A DNA stretch of 27,002 bases from Chloromonas sp. AAM2 (taxonomy: Eukaryota; Chlorophyta; Chlorophyceae; Chlamydomonadales; Chlamydomonadaceae): contig QAXH01006079.1 in assembly GCA_004335635.1 (NCBI GenBank), forward strand, positions 2,465 through 29,466, in the 5' to 3' direction. Numbering within the stretch: the first letter of the stretch is position 1; every line of letters starts with the position of its first letter. Shown here one piece after another: positions 1-9,001 of this stretch. The position numbers and the translations under genes were made by a program. The notes beneath the pieces were generated by a model. That model saw nothing but the letters and a program-made list of their open reading frames with translations, was not told the origin of the DNA and searched no databases.

Positions 1-474
1 AGGAACAGCGTTTGATGTAGTGGGTCGAGATGACCACCTCTCTTGCGCTGCTGCCTCTTTCAAAATGATGTCCAAGTCTACCGCAATGCTAACCGCTGCA
101 TCAAAAGTGGCAGGGCGCCTCAACAGGGTATCCTTGCGAACTTCAAAACTGAGACCACGTGTAAACCTATCAAGGTTATCACGCTCAGAGATATCATCGA
201 TATCCATGTACAGGATACGAAGATAGGCTGCATAAGCTTGCACAGACTGATCCTTGCGCTGGTATGCCTTAGCTAGGCGATTGCGAGCATCTTGAGAAGC
301 AGAGAGGGTCTGGAAATTGCGTTTCAAACTGGCCTCAAACTGTGCCCAAGTGTGAACTTGCTCATGGAAAGGTGTGCTAGCTGCACGAACATACTTGTAC
401 CAGGTCTTAGCTTGGTGGTGGCTCACAGGCAGCTGCATAAAACACGCCTGGCAGGGTTTATGTGTGCTTGTCAT
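1..474 (-). mobile_element. Ty3/gypsy-type retrotransposon gag gene, 5' part, cut by the window edge
   Basis: The minus strand is open from an ATG at 474 (a second in-frame ATG is at 438) to the window edge, about 158 codons without a stop. The translation has the layout of a Retrotrans_gag capsid domain: TWYKYV, then WAQFEASLKRNF, a spacer with DARNRLAKAYQRKDQSVQAY, LRILYMDID, a DRFTRGLSFEVRKD segment (the 'rF..GL...ir' block of gypsy Gag) and a PATFDAAVSIAVDLD helix. Gag forms the virus-like particle of LTR retrotransposons. No zinc knuckle, protease or polymerase is visible because they would lie left of base 1, so intactness cannot be judged. There is no frameshift in the visible part. 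The family call rests on pattern recognition; a copia-type gag is the main alternative. Confidence 0.78.
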
Positions 475-1300
475 GGGTGGGGACAAGGAAGCACATGCCA
501 GCCCGTGCTGCTATGTGATTTTCTGTCTTGTCCCGTTGGCTACTGAGCATTATTCAATGCTGGGCCAGGCCCATGTGATATGCCCGTGACTTGGCACGTG
601 CCTCTGGGTCACTTTTACCGGCTTTCGCACGTGTCTGGGTGGTCGCACATGGAGGTGCCATGATAGCCAGGTGCTGGGTCTAGATGGCGCGATAACGATA
701 TGGTTGTAATGCGGTTTGCTGTAATGGCTGGTGAGGTGTTGCACGTGGAATGAGCGTGGAAGAGCGTGGAAGGACGAAAAGCGAAAACGCTTGGAAAGTC
801 GAAACTGCGAAAAGGGCAGGCCCAACTTAGCGGGCAAGCCTTATGATGGCCGAAGGCTTCTTGTTCATATATGGTGACCCCACCGTCATCTCGCACATGC
901 CAACGGCCTATGCCAAACGGTCATTTCTTATATAAACTCGCGAACGGCAGAAGCTCTGCCGATGCCGTCTTTTGCGTCTGTCTGCGCATGTTACGTACCT
1001 GCCAACCGATTGTCGCACCTGGAGATGGCCTGCATGACCCGGAACCAGTAACCGGCTCTAGGGTTTCCACCCAATTCGCGACCTTGCGGCCATGTCAGAC
1101 CCCACAGCTTGCTACGCTTGTCACTGCGATCGTACAAAACGCAAATGGGAGCGTGCACAGCTCCACAAGACTGCCAATCTTGTGGTTCTGGCCCCATCCC
1201 CAGCCCCCCTGCACCAGCCTACTTGTGCGGAAGATGCTTGATCCAGAACACCAAACATCTGCACAGCCTCCAGCAGCAGCTATGTGATTCAAGAAAGCTT
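475..1300. other. Stretch without a supported gene (possible LTR/leader of the gag element)
   Basis: Open frames on both strands here are short and of unlikely composition. The stretch would hold the untranslated leader and 5' LTR of the minus-strand gag element if that element is complete. A short inverted repeat (aagcctt ... aaggctt, about 838-860) and the TATA-like site at 930-939 are all I can point to. Confidence 0.3.
930..939 (-). promoter_or_regulatory. TATA-like box, possible LTR promoter
   Basis: On the minus strand this reads TTTATATAAG, a good TATA box, about 450 bases upstream of the gag ATG at 474 and in the same orientation. It could be the promoter in the 5' LTR of the element. 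I could not locate LTR ends or a primer-binding site, and the core is also TATA-like on the plus strand, so the assignment is tentative. Confidence 0.25.
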
Positions 1301-1309
1301 CGTGGTGGG

Positions 1310-3125
1310 CTGAAGATGCCTGTCTGGGCCAAGCTACTTGCCATCCATCCATCTTCAACACCCATGTGGCAGCAAGGACCTTTCATGTCCGCTCACTTGT
1401 ATCAGCAGCTTCTGCAGCTCCAAAGCCATCTGCTGCACCAGGACAGCCTGCTGCTGAAGCCAGCGAGGCAATCAGGTGAGGCGTGTCATGTTGATGCTCT
1501 TGAGTGTGATGCGATGTGTCAGCAGCATGGCAGTCATATCAGCTTGTCAAACGGGCTTTCTCAATGATGTGCAGATCTTTCTTACTGCTCCGCACAGGTC
1601 ACCCCCTGCAACCCGCATTCGCCACACCCCACCACCGGCGCCAGCTACGGCAGCCCGCATGCCACCGCTTCCAGCAGACAAGCTTGCATCGCCGGCTGCT
1701 GCAGATGCGTTTTCTCCACCAGTGGCTGATGCCCTTCCCTCGCCAGAGCCGCCAGCATCATTAGCCTTTCAGGCTCGGTTTCCTCACCTCGCACAGTATG
1801 ACTTCAGCCATGCTCGTCAACGGCAGAGCTGGGACAAGAAGCGTTACGAGGAGGAGTACGGGGAACTGGTGCGTGTCTCTCCTCTCTTTCTCAGCCCTGT
1901 GACATGGGCTACTGCCTCCCAAGCAAGTGTGCTGTGTCTGCAAGCTTGCCACAGCAGTGTGCATGGAGCATTGGAATGCAAGAACATCATGTGTCTGTTT
2001 GTCTGCCTGTCTGTCCCTCTGTCACTGCTGACCAGTACCCTCTGCCCCACACACTTGCAGCTGTTGGCTTTTCGCGCCTTCAAGCAAACGTGTCATAACC
2101 TGTTTCAAGCGAACCGGAGGCTAGAGCATGAGGTGGCTGCCCTGCGGCCGATGGCACAATTTGATGCTGGGTTGTACCACCGGGCACGCCAGGCAGTAAC
2201 AAGCTGTGCGGCACCGGTGGGGCCCGGCCTGGGCGACCAAGACGTTGTTCAGGCGCTCTGCCATGCTCTGGCAGAAGGGCTGCTGCCTCCCGAGCAGGTA
2301 TGCTGTGTCTGCAAGCATTTGCATCTGTCGTGCAGCATCTCATCACATTGACCACGCAGTGGTAGCATGGGGGTCGTACTGCCGCATGACATCACACCAC
2401 ATCACATCGACCACCTCCACTGTGTGCTGCACATGCAGGTGATGGTGAAATGGCTTGCTGACATGCTACGCAATGTTTAACAGCAAAGGATCTATGCCTT
2501 GCGGTGGTGCCGTGAGGTGAAGGATCTGTGTACACTGATGTACTCGCTAGGCCACACCAGCTATCTGGCTCTGTGCGGCCGCACCCTGCCGGAAGACAAG
2601 CACCTGTCGCCCACATGTCCGCGCGACCTGTTAGTTAGACCGTGCTGCAATTTCCTCCTGCCAAGTCCCAACTCGTGCGGGAAAGCAATGCTCCGGATCC
2701 CGGAGAGCAGCCAGCATCCGACAGGGTTGGGGCTCTTGAAGCAGAATACGCGTGTATGTCGTGAGCTGGCAGTCGAGGAGGGCGCTTTGGTGAACGCAGC
2801 CAGTACCTCCCCGGCCTCCATTGCAGCAAACTGCAGTCCTGTGCACCATCAAGCCGCTCCAGGCAAGCCGATGGCTGCCTCTCAGCCGACCGACAAGGAT
2901 GCTACGGTCATGGTAGAGGCGGCCGCAGCCCTGCTCACCCCACCACCCGACCCAGATCCCAGCCGCAGCCCACAGCGTGCATCCATCGCAGAGCCGTGGC
3001 TTCAACTTCCAATGCCCATGCGTACACTGAACATAAACTGGAGTGAGGCAGAGGAGCACCACCCCGCCACCAGTGCCTCTAACGATGCAGATGTGCTGAA
3101 GCAGCTGGCTGCACCATGCAGATAA
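1310..3125 (+). CDS. Unidentified intron-containing gene; Ala/Pro-rich N-terminus, coiled-coil-like and weakly transposase-like segments (ends unresolved)
   Basis: I do not recognise this gene with confidence. Four exons join in phase: about 1310-1475 (phase-2 end, donor GTGAGG), 1598-1868, 2061-2297, and 2484-3125 ending in TAA (or an alternative start of the last exon at 2439). The first two exons give an Ala/Pro/Ser-rich region (PPLPADKLASPAAADAF). Next come a charged segment (RQRQSWDKKRYEEEYGEL) and a helical stretch FRAFKQTCHNLFQANRRLEHE that could be a coiled coil. The last exon begins QRIYALRWCREVKDLCTLMY and continues GHTSYLALCGRTLP. That recalls the 'W..Ei..l.l.ly..s...Y..lr....LP' helix-turn-helix region of P-element/THAP9-type transposases, but the resemblance is weak. 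The rest is Ala/Pro-rich. No start codon is visible in frame in the first exon, so a 5' exon is missing. A further exon at 3159 is possible. Confidence 0.42.
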
Positions 3126-3158
3126 CAGCCCCTGACGCCAACGCCTCTCCTCTTGCAG

Positions 3159-3326
3159 AGCGCTTATCGCATCTCCTACAGGCAGTGGCAGAAGCATGTT
3201 GTCTTACGCGACTACCCTCATGCAGACAAGTGTTCGACTCTCACGCAGTGCCAGTATCAGTCCCAAACTTCCCCAGAACCGGCAAACTTTTTTTTCCCAC
3301 TTTACATGGGGTTGATGATCACCTAG
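3159..3326 (+). CDS. Possible further exon of the preceding gene (frame undecided)
   Basis: A strong acceptor (pyrimidine run, then TTGCAG) ends at 3158. Two frames after it look codable. One gives SAYRISYRQWQKHVVLRDYP and stops with TAG at 3324-3326. The other gives ERLSHLLQAVAEACCLTRLP and is in phase with a good GTGAGG donor near 3041 in the preceding exon. I cannot choose between them, and either could be spurious. Confidence 0.22.
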   Translation, partial: SAYRISYRQWQKHVVLRDYPHADKCSTLTQCQYQSQTSPEPANFFFPLYMGLMIT

Positions 3327-3399
3327 GCGTCAGCCTGTGTGATCCGTGGCAAACGAAAACTCCACGTCGCATCCACACATGCAAGACGCCGTCTATGTG

Positions 3400-4119
3400 T
3401 TGTCCGGCTCATCCTCGTCCTCCTGCCTGACTGCCTGACTGCCACCCCTGCCTGTGGTCCACGACAACGCCGGGTCGACTTATGAGGGCAGCCCTTGAGA
3501 TGGCTGATTTCTTCAGTGACCTGGCCTTCGCTGGTTTGGTTGGCTATCTTGATGTGTTATGGTCCTGGGTGTATCTGTTCCTGGGGGATTGTGGCTAAGA
3601 CTGGGCCAAGGATGTGGTCAGGGAGCCAATGTGTGGCTAAGGCAGGCAATGCAGCAAATGGCAAACGGTTGGCTAAGAACGCACCCACGCAGAAGAGAGA
3701 ACGCACCCACGCAGAAGAGAGAACGCACCCAAGGGCCCTCAGCGGGGGCAAGGCCGGGGTTTGGGAAGGAGAAGGTGGTGCCTGTTCAATGCAGAGTTGA
3801 GGCTGCAGAGGTCCAACCAGCAACTGACTCAGGATACTGGCCAAAATTCAGACTGGCAAGTCGGGCCCCCCCGGTCAGAGAGGAGATAAGTTAGTTCCTC
3901 TTCTGAGCTGTGCCTTTCGTGGCATTCTTTCTTCTTCGTTTCATGAACATTATTTGCTCAGATATCCGATGCATCTTGGTGCATGCTTGTAACACGTTTG
4001 GAACAATCTACAGCAACGCCAGGCTACAATACCATGTTCATGACGCCAGGTGAGGGCAGGGTGGCACGTCCACGCCACGTTTAGCACCAGTACAGCGCTT
4101 GCATGGGTTACTGTACAAC
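3400..4119. other. Stretch without a supported gene
   Basis: Apart from the 22-bp tandem repeat at 3677-3730, I see no splice-consistent coding sequence or RNA gene here. A 30-base segment at 3268-3300, just upstream, resembles the outer end of the foldback arms at 4120-4454. Confidence 0.45.
3677..3730. repeat. 22-bp direct tandem repeat, about 2.4 copies
   Basis: The unit gaacgcacccacgcagaaga+ga occurs at 3677-3698 and 3699-3720, followed by a partial third copy from 3721. It lies in a non-coding stretch. Open frames across it (3495-3894) are repetitive and not protein-like. Confidence 0.8.
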
Positions 4120-4454
4120 AAAAAAAAGATGTTTGCCAGTTCTGGGACAGTTTCCAGGAACTGCACTGGGGCGGCAGGGACCAAGAGCCAGCAGGATAAT
4201 TTCTCAGTGCTGATCTACCAAGATGCAGTTTGCGTGTGCCAGTCCGGTTATGTTGGCATTTTGTAATGTGTTGCTTGGATTCGGCTGCACCTATGGAGTT
4301 TGCATCTAATCCCCTCAATGCACGAGCACTGCAATTTCCAGCTATATTGCATGCAACCGGACTGGCACACAGAAACTGCACTTGGTCCCTGCCGCCACAC
4401 TGGTCACAGTGCAGTTCTTGGAGACTGTCCCAGAACTGGCAAACGTCTTTTTTT
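4120..4454. repeat. Foldback element: ~100-bp inverted repeat with 104-bp spacer (MITE-like)
   Basis: The left arm 4120-4250 and right arm 4355-4454 are reverse complements over most of their length. TTTGCCAGTTCTGGGACAGT is identical in both; around it 35 of 37 bases agree. The block ggcggcagggaccaag is identical, and the inner end tgcagttt...gtgtgccagtccggtt has 2 mismatches in 26. The left arm carries 37 extra bases (about 4187-4223) bounded by direct accaag repeats; the right arm carries a roughly 10-base insert. The outer ends are A/T homopolymers. It looks like a non-autonomous foldback/MITE, or the source of a hairpin RNA, and lies about 200 bases upstream of the LON-domain gene. No coding capacity is seen. 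Confidence 0.8.
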
Positions 4455-4664
4455 GGGTGGGTGTGACGCTTTTGAACGTTACTGGAACGATGAGTTGGCT
4501 GCCCGACGACGTCGTTGGTGTACTCGTGAGTGAAGTGTACTCGTGAGCTCAGCCCATTTCGATTAGATTACAAACAGCTCGGATGGCGACATAGCCCACA
4601 CGTGTAACTCCGACAACTGAGCACTATTTCCCGGGCTATTACTACAACGGGCTTGGCATCAAGG

Positions 4665-7597
4665 ATGCAAGCCCGGGCACTTCCATTGGCATCAACTAGG
4701 TGCTTGAGTCGATCCCGGATCCAAACCCGGGCATCCAGCAACAGGAATGGGCGGACAATGACAATCCCGATCTTTCCTTTAAGACTAGTAGCTCTACCTT
4801 CAGCAACGGCAAGTTCTCCAAACATGCGTAATTTGATCGGCCGGGCAGCCGCGCACGCCCACCACACCTTTGGGCAGACCCTTAGGCTGATGCCTAGAGG
4901 ATCATACAAACCCCTGCATAGCCATGCAACATGACAGGGCACCAGTCATCATGCCACCCAGTGGCTGCTGAGTATCCTATTCCAGGTGCTACACAGCCCA
5001 TCCGTGGCCCAACCACAGGAGTTCGCTTGGACTCGTATGGCTGTAGGTTCCATTGATGATTTTTGAACCAAAGTACCGCATTCTTTTCAACACCTTGTTG
5101 CATGGCGCGGAAGGGTGAGTGATGCGGCCTGCACTCGTGGATTGCCAGACTGGAGCACGCCTGGCTGCACGCTGCCTACCAACAGGCCCAACTTATGAAC
5201 AGACTCAACCAGCTGCAGGTCACATACTGTTTCCGCAGTGCTGGCTGTGATGCACCCTCGCAATTCAGATTCAGCGCCCGCTTGTGCATCGCAGGGTTGA
5301 AGAAGGGCTGGTGCAAACGGACTCACCCTTCTGTGGCACAAGAAAGTTCGGTATGGTGTACAGGTGTGCCACATGCGTCCACGCCTCACGTGCCTCATGT
5401 GGGTCCCTTCTGACGTACGGCGGGGTTGTGTGATGTGGGATGTGTGTTGTGTGATGTGTGCAGTGACAAGGCAGGGAGACTGGCATCAGTGGGCACAATC
5501 TTGGAGATCCAAGACTTCGCCCACGTGCAGGTGATCAAACGACAGGCACCAGGTGCAGACCCTCAATTGTGACTGTAGGTTAGCATGCGTCTCCATCAGG
5601 ACCAGGGTCCCGGCTAAGGGAAACACGAGTGACACGGGCTGACCCCCAGATGGTGTAAAAAGTGGGTCTAGTAACGATACCTCCACACAGGTGTGTTATG
5701 TATGGAGGGACAGCTGCCATGTCATGCCATATTGATGGGACTTGGAGGGCCCATGGCGTCATGCAAACCAGTTGGAGCCCTCCGTCACCCCGCCAAACAT
5801 TTTGATTTGCGAACATGAACGACGCTGGAGGCTAAGTGGTGCCGCCACTACGCCACAGTCTGAGCGTACTGACGCCAAGTTGTCTTGCCATGTCTTCATC
5901 AGATCCTGTAGTTTAACCTGCACTTCCTGTCACACCTCCATGGCGGTATACATAGGCACACCCATGCCTCACACTGTCACTTGTCTACATTGTACGGATC
6001 TGCTCGCGCTTGGGTTGGTGCTATTGCCACCAGGTCGGGGCACAGGGGGTTGGTCATGGGCATGTAGCCCCCGCACGTGCCCCGTCCATCTGATGCTGAT
6101 GGTGGGCGTGGTGCTGACAGCTGTGCATGACAGGGGTTTTGCCAGGCTGATGCGTGACTGCTGATGCTCCTGGTTCTTGGCTAGCTGCTGCCAGTTCGAC
6201 TCCTTGCTGGGGCTCCGAACTCGCCTTATTTAGAGATTAACCTTACCTAAAAATTAGAAAGAGGCCCGTGTGAGCGCACAGTAAAACCACAACTAACTAG
6301 CTGGTTACTGACTGATTGATTTTTGTACTTTGATTCGTCCTGTGCTCATCTGCGTAACCATACCTATCCTGACACTGTTGGTACAGAAGGATGGGCGGTT
6401 GTTTGTAACGTCCAAGGGTCGTGAGCGTTTCTCCATCACCGGCATCGTCAAGGACACTCGTCTGCCCTCGGTCCTCGTCTGTGAGGTGGAGCTGATGAAT
6501 GAGGACCAGGCACAGGACAGCAAGGCTGAGGTAAGGGAGGGAGCTTGGTTGACACTGAGATTGATGTACAGATGAAGCCAGGCATCAACGCCAGGTCAAG
6601 GGAGGGCCAAATGGGATATGGAGGCATGGGCCGTGAAACGAGCTGCGTGTACATGACCAAGAAGCACAGACAGAGACTTGAGGTACATCGGCTAACACCT
6701 TACGCGGAACACGGGTTCAGCGTGTGATCGGGCAGGCGCCCCTCCCTGCATGCATGTACACTGCATTTGAGGGCACATGTGGCCGGACTGACTGCGTGTG
6801 TGTGAGTGGCATGTCAGTGCCGTTGCCCGGCTGACAGGTCAAGGAGATGGCGCGGGAGGTGGCCGACCTGCTCAGGGCCACCATCAGGCTCAACGTCAAG
6901 ATGAACAACATCAAGTGGGGCGCGGCACGGCTTGGATTGCTGCTGTCATGCAGCTAGCCAGCACAGTATTCACACAGCGCCTGGTTTAGAAACAGTGCAG
7001 CTGTTCTTGGTTTCACTCAAGCTGAGGCTGGGTCGTTGCAGCCGTTACAACATTCTGCAGTGACGCATGCTGCAGCCACTTTGTTTTTTACACTGGTCAT
7101 GGTGACGCACACTGCAATTGTAATGAATTCGCAAGAGAATTGCTACAGATTGAGATAAAGGTTTCTGACCCCACCTTGTGTGCAGTGCCAGCGAGGACCA
7201 GATGGAGCCTGAGGAGTTGGCAGAGCTGGGCCCGCGCGATATCTCCTTCTTCGTCGCGTCATTCTTTGCAGATGCCCAACCGCTGCAACAAGTTGTAAGT
7301 TATCAGTGAGATTGTAAGGGCGTACGTGTCTGTCCAGACAACCCGCTGATGTGCTGCATGTGGCGCATGGGTTGCATGGGTTGCATGGGTGCATGACCTG
7401 AGCCTTTGCCATGAAATACGTGACTAAACCACTGACTACTGTTGACCTGCCCTGTTGCATCGCAGTTGTTGGAAGAGAATGACACCATGGAGCGGTTGCA
7501 GCGGGAAAAGGATGTGCTCGCAGAGACAGTCTCATTCTACAGCGCTGCGCTGGCTGTTAAAGGGGCGCTCGGCAGCAGCGAGTCATCATCGGCTTGA
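4665..7597 (+). CDS. LON substrate-binding-domain protein, probably plastid-targeted (8 exons, 269 aa)
   Basis: Exons: 4665-4808, 5047-5114, 5295-5363, 5464-5530, 6387-6530, 6838-6914, 7186-7294, 7466-7597 (TGA); all phases close. The start is the first in-frame ATG, with an in-frame TAA upstream at 4605. Residues 1-34 are rich in Arg/Ser/Ala and almost free of acids, like a plastid transit peptide. The LON (PUA-like) domain follows: TIPIFPLRLVALPSAT, VPLMIFEPKYR (49-59), SVGTILEIQDF and KDGRLFVTSKGRERF (117-131). A helical C-terminal part has EMAREVADLLRATIRLN, PEELAELGPRDISFFVASFF and LLEENDTMERLQREKDV. There is no AAA+ ATPase or peptidase domain, so this is not the Lon protease. It resembles the stand-alone plant family (Arabidopsis At1g75460/At1g19740 type), whose biochemical role is not settled. 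Intron 1 (4809-5046) needs a GC donor (ACG|GCAAGT). Confidence 0.93.
4809..5046 (+). other. GC-AG intron (intron 1 of the LON-domain gene)
   Basis: The donor reads ACG|GCAAGT and the acceptor CTGTAG|GTT. Using the GC donor joins ...VALPSAT to VPLMIFEPKYR in phase 0, exactly the spacing of LON domains. The nearest GT (A|GTTCTC) gives the wrong phase and a stop within a few codons. Confidence 0.8.
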
Positions 7598-8242
7598 AGT
7601 GGCGCTGTTCGTGATGCACTGGCTTTGCGTAGAGCAGAACTGTTTACTGATGGAATAGCACAACTGTTGTTTCGTTACTGCAACTTGTTCAAGCAGTTTG
7701 TTAACTTCTGACAGCCCTGAAATGACCACTTCTGAGCCTAAAGCACATTCAATCGGGATTCCTCTGCCTGGAGAGATGGTTTGCCTGCTGATGACACCAC
7801 GCAGCACAGTCTGTGGCTGCAGGGTCAGTGGCAGCACTACTGGCTGTTGCATGTGCCTTATACCCAGAAGCGGGGTCCAGTGAGTGTGTGGCCTACTGGC
7901 TGAGGACTGGAAGCTGCATCAACCCCAGTCCCAGTCACGACCAGACCTATGTTGCTTAGGCAGGACGTGTTTTTCTGATGGAGGCATGAATTGTCAGGTT
8001 GTATGATTCAAGCTGTGCTTGAACAGGGTGCGCTGCGTCTCTGTTCTTGCTGACACGCTTTTGCCAGTTGTGGGTCTTGTCTGGCATGTGCCATGCTCGG
8101 ATCACTCAATCAGGGCTTTACTTGCCTAAAGTAGCATCCACCCTGTTTTTTTGTGTGTGGGTGCTTTAAAACAGTGCACGTGAATAAGAAGGCAGCGAAC
8201 ATACACTAGATCAGCTTTCAAGCCAACAGCATGAGCCTGCCA

Positions 8243-8280
8243 ATATATATACACACACACACATATATATATATATATAT
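8243..8280. repeat. (TA)n(CA)n(TA)n microsatellite
   Basis: An alternating run atatatatacacacac... followed by (at)n occupies this stretch. It lies between the convergent LON-domain and dynamin genes, in what may be the LON gene's long 3' UTR. Confidence 0.9.
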
Positions 8281-8353
8281 TGATTACATCCGAGGGGCCC
8301 ACATGCACCGAGCGGAAACGCTAGCGACATTGTTTGCGCAGGGCCTGTTTGCT

Positions 8354-8358
8354 TTACA
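8354..8358 (-). terminator. TGTAA, possible poly(A) signal of the dynamin gene
   Basis: This is the first minus-strand TGTAA found downstream of the dynamin stop at 9002. It lies left of the plus-strand signal at 8390, so the two convergent transcripts would overlap if both are used. Confidence 0.35.
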
Positions 8359-8389
8359 GGCCAGAAGGCAAACGTCGTGCCCTTGCCTG

Positions 8390-8394
8390 TGTAA
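8390..8394 (+). terminator. TGTAA, possible poly(A) signal of the LON-domain gene
   Basis: This is the first plus-strand TGTAA found downstream of the stop at 7597. TGTAA is the usual poly(A) signal of chlorophyte algae. The implied 3' UTR of about 800 bases is long but not unusual for volvocine-type algae. No AATAAA was seen closer. Confidence 0.35.
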
Positions 8395-9001
8395 GCCATC
8401 AGAGGATCGCACCGCACTCACCAAGGCGTCTTGAAATGGCAGATGAAACACTGTTAGCTACAGTTGCATATAGCAACCGTGCATCAGGATCCGTGCAGAA
8501 TCTGTACCAGGTCAGTCTTCAATAACTTTCGACGGTACAGGTTTTCATGAACTCCAAGAAAGGAAAAACACACGCGCTGAGATGGCCCATGTCTACATTG
8601 CGCGGAGCCATCGGATTTCAAGCCTGTACCAGTGCTGCGCGGGTCAGAAGCGCCACTCGCTGACATTGTCAAGCTGCAGACTTATCTTAAAGGCTTCAGT
8701 ACAACAGGCGGAGCATGAGCGTCATTAGGCGGTCAACAGTAGAAAAGTCATGTTCTGCTGTCATGCCTGCACTCTGGCCTATGCAGAACAGCTGATACCT
8801 GCATATTGACAAGCAGTCCTGAGTGTTCATTGTACGTGCGACGACGCACTGAGTTTGCAATGTACTACGCGGTCAAATCAGACGCCACGAGTCAAACGAT
8901 GCGAGATCACTATTCCGTATTAAAGACAACTTTTTATCCTTCCGTCACTCCATCTGGCTGTGTCCGGGAGTTGCGGCACGCTGCACGGCGGCATGAGTAC
9001 A

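Larger units (their letters stand above)
7598..9001. other. Convergent intergenic stretch without a gene
   Basis: This lies between the 3' ends of the LON-domain and dynamin genes. It holds a microsatellite and possible poly(A) signals of both genes. Short open frames here show no family-like sequence and no consistent splicing. Confidence 0.6.

Noticed and set aside
550..896. Two overlapping minus-strand open frames
   Set aside because: They overlap in different frames, are rich in His/Ser/Pro and have no recognisable motifs; probably leader or LTR of the gag element.
3495..3894. Overlapping open frames on both strands
   Set aside because: They are generated by a G-rich, repetitive sequence including a 22-bp tandem repeat; the composition is unlike protein and there is no splice support.
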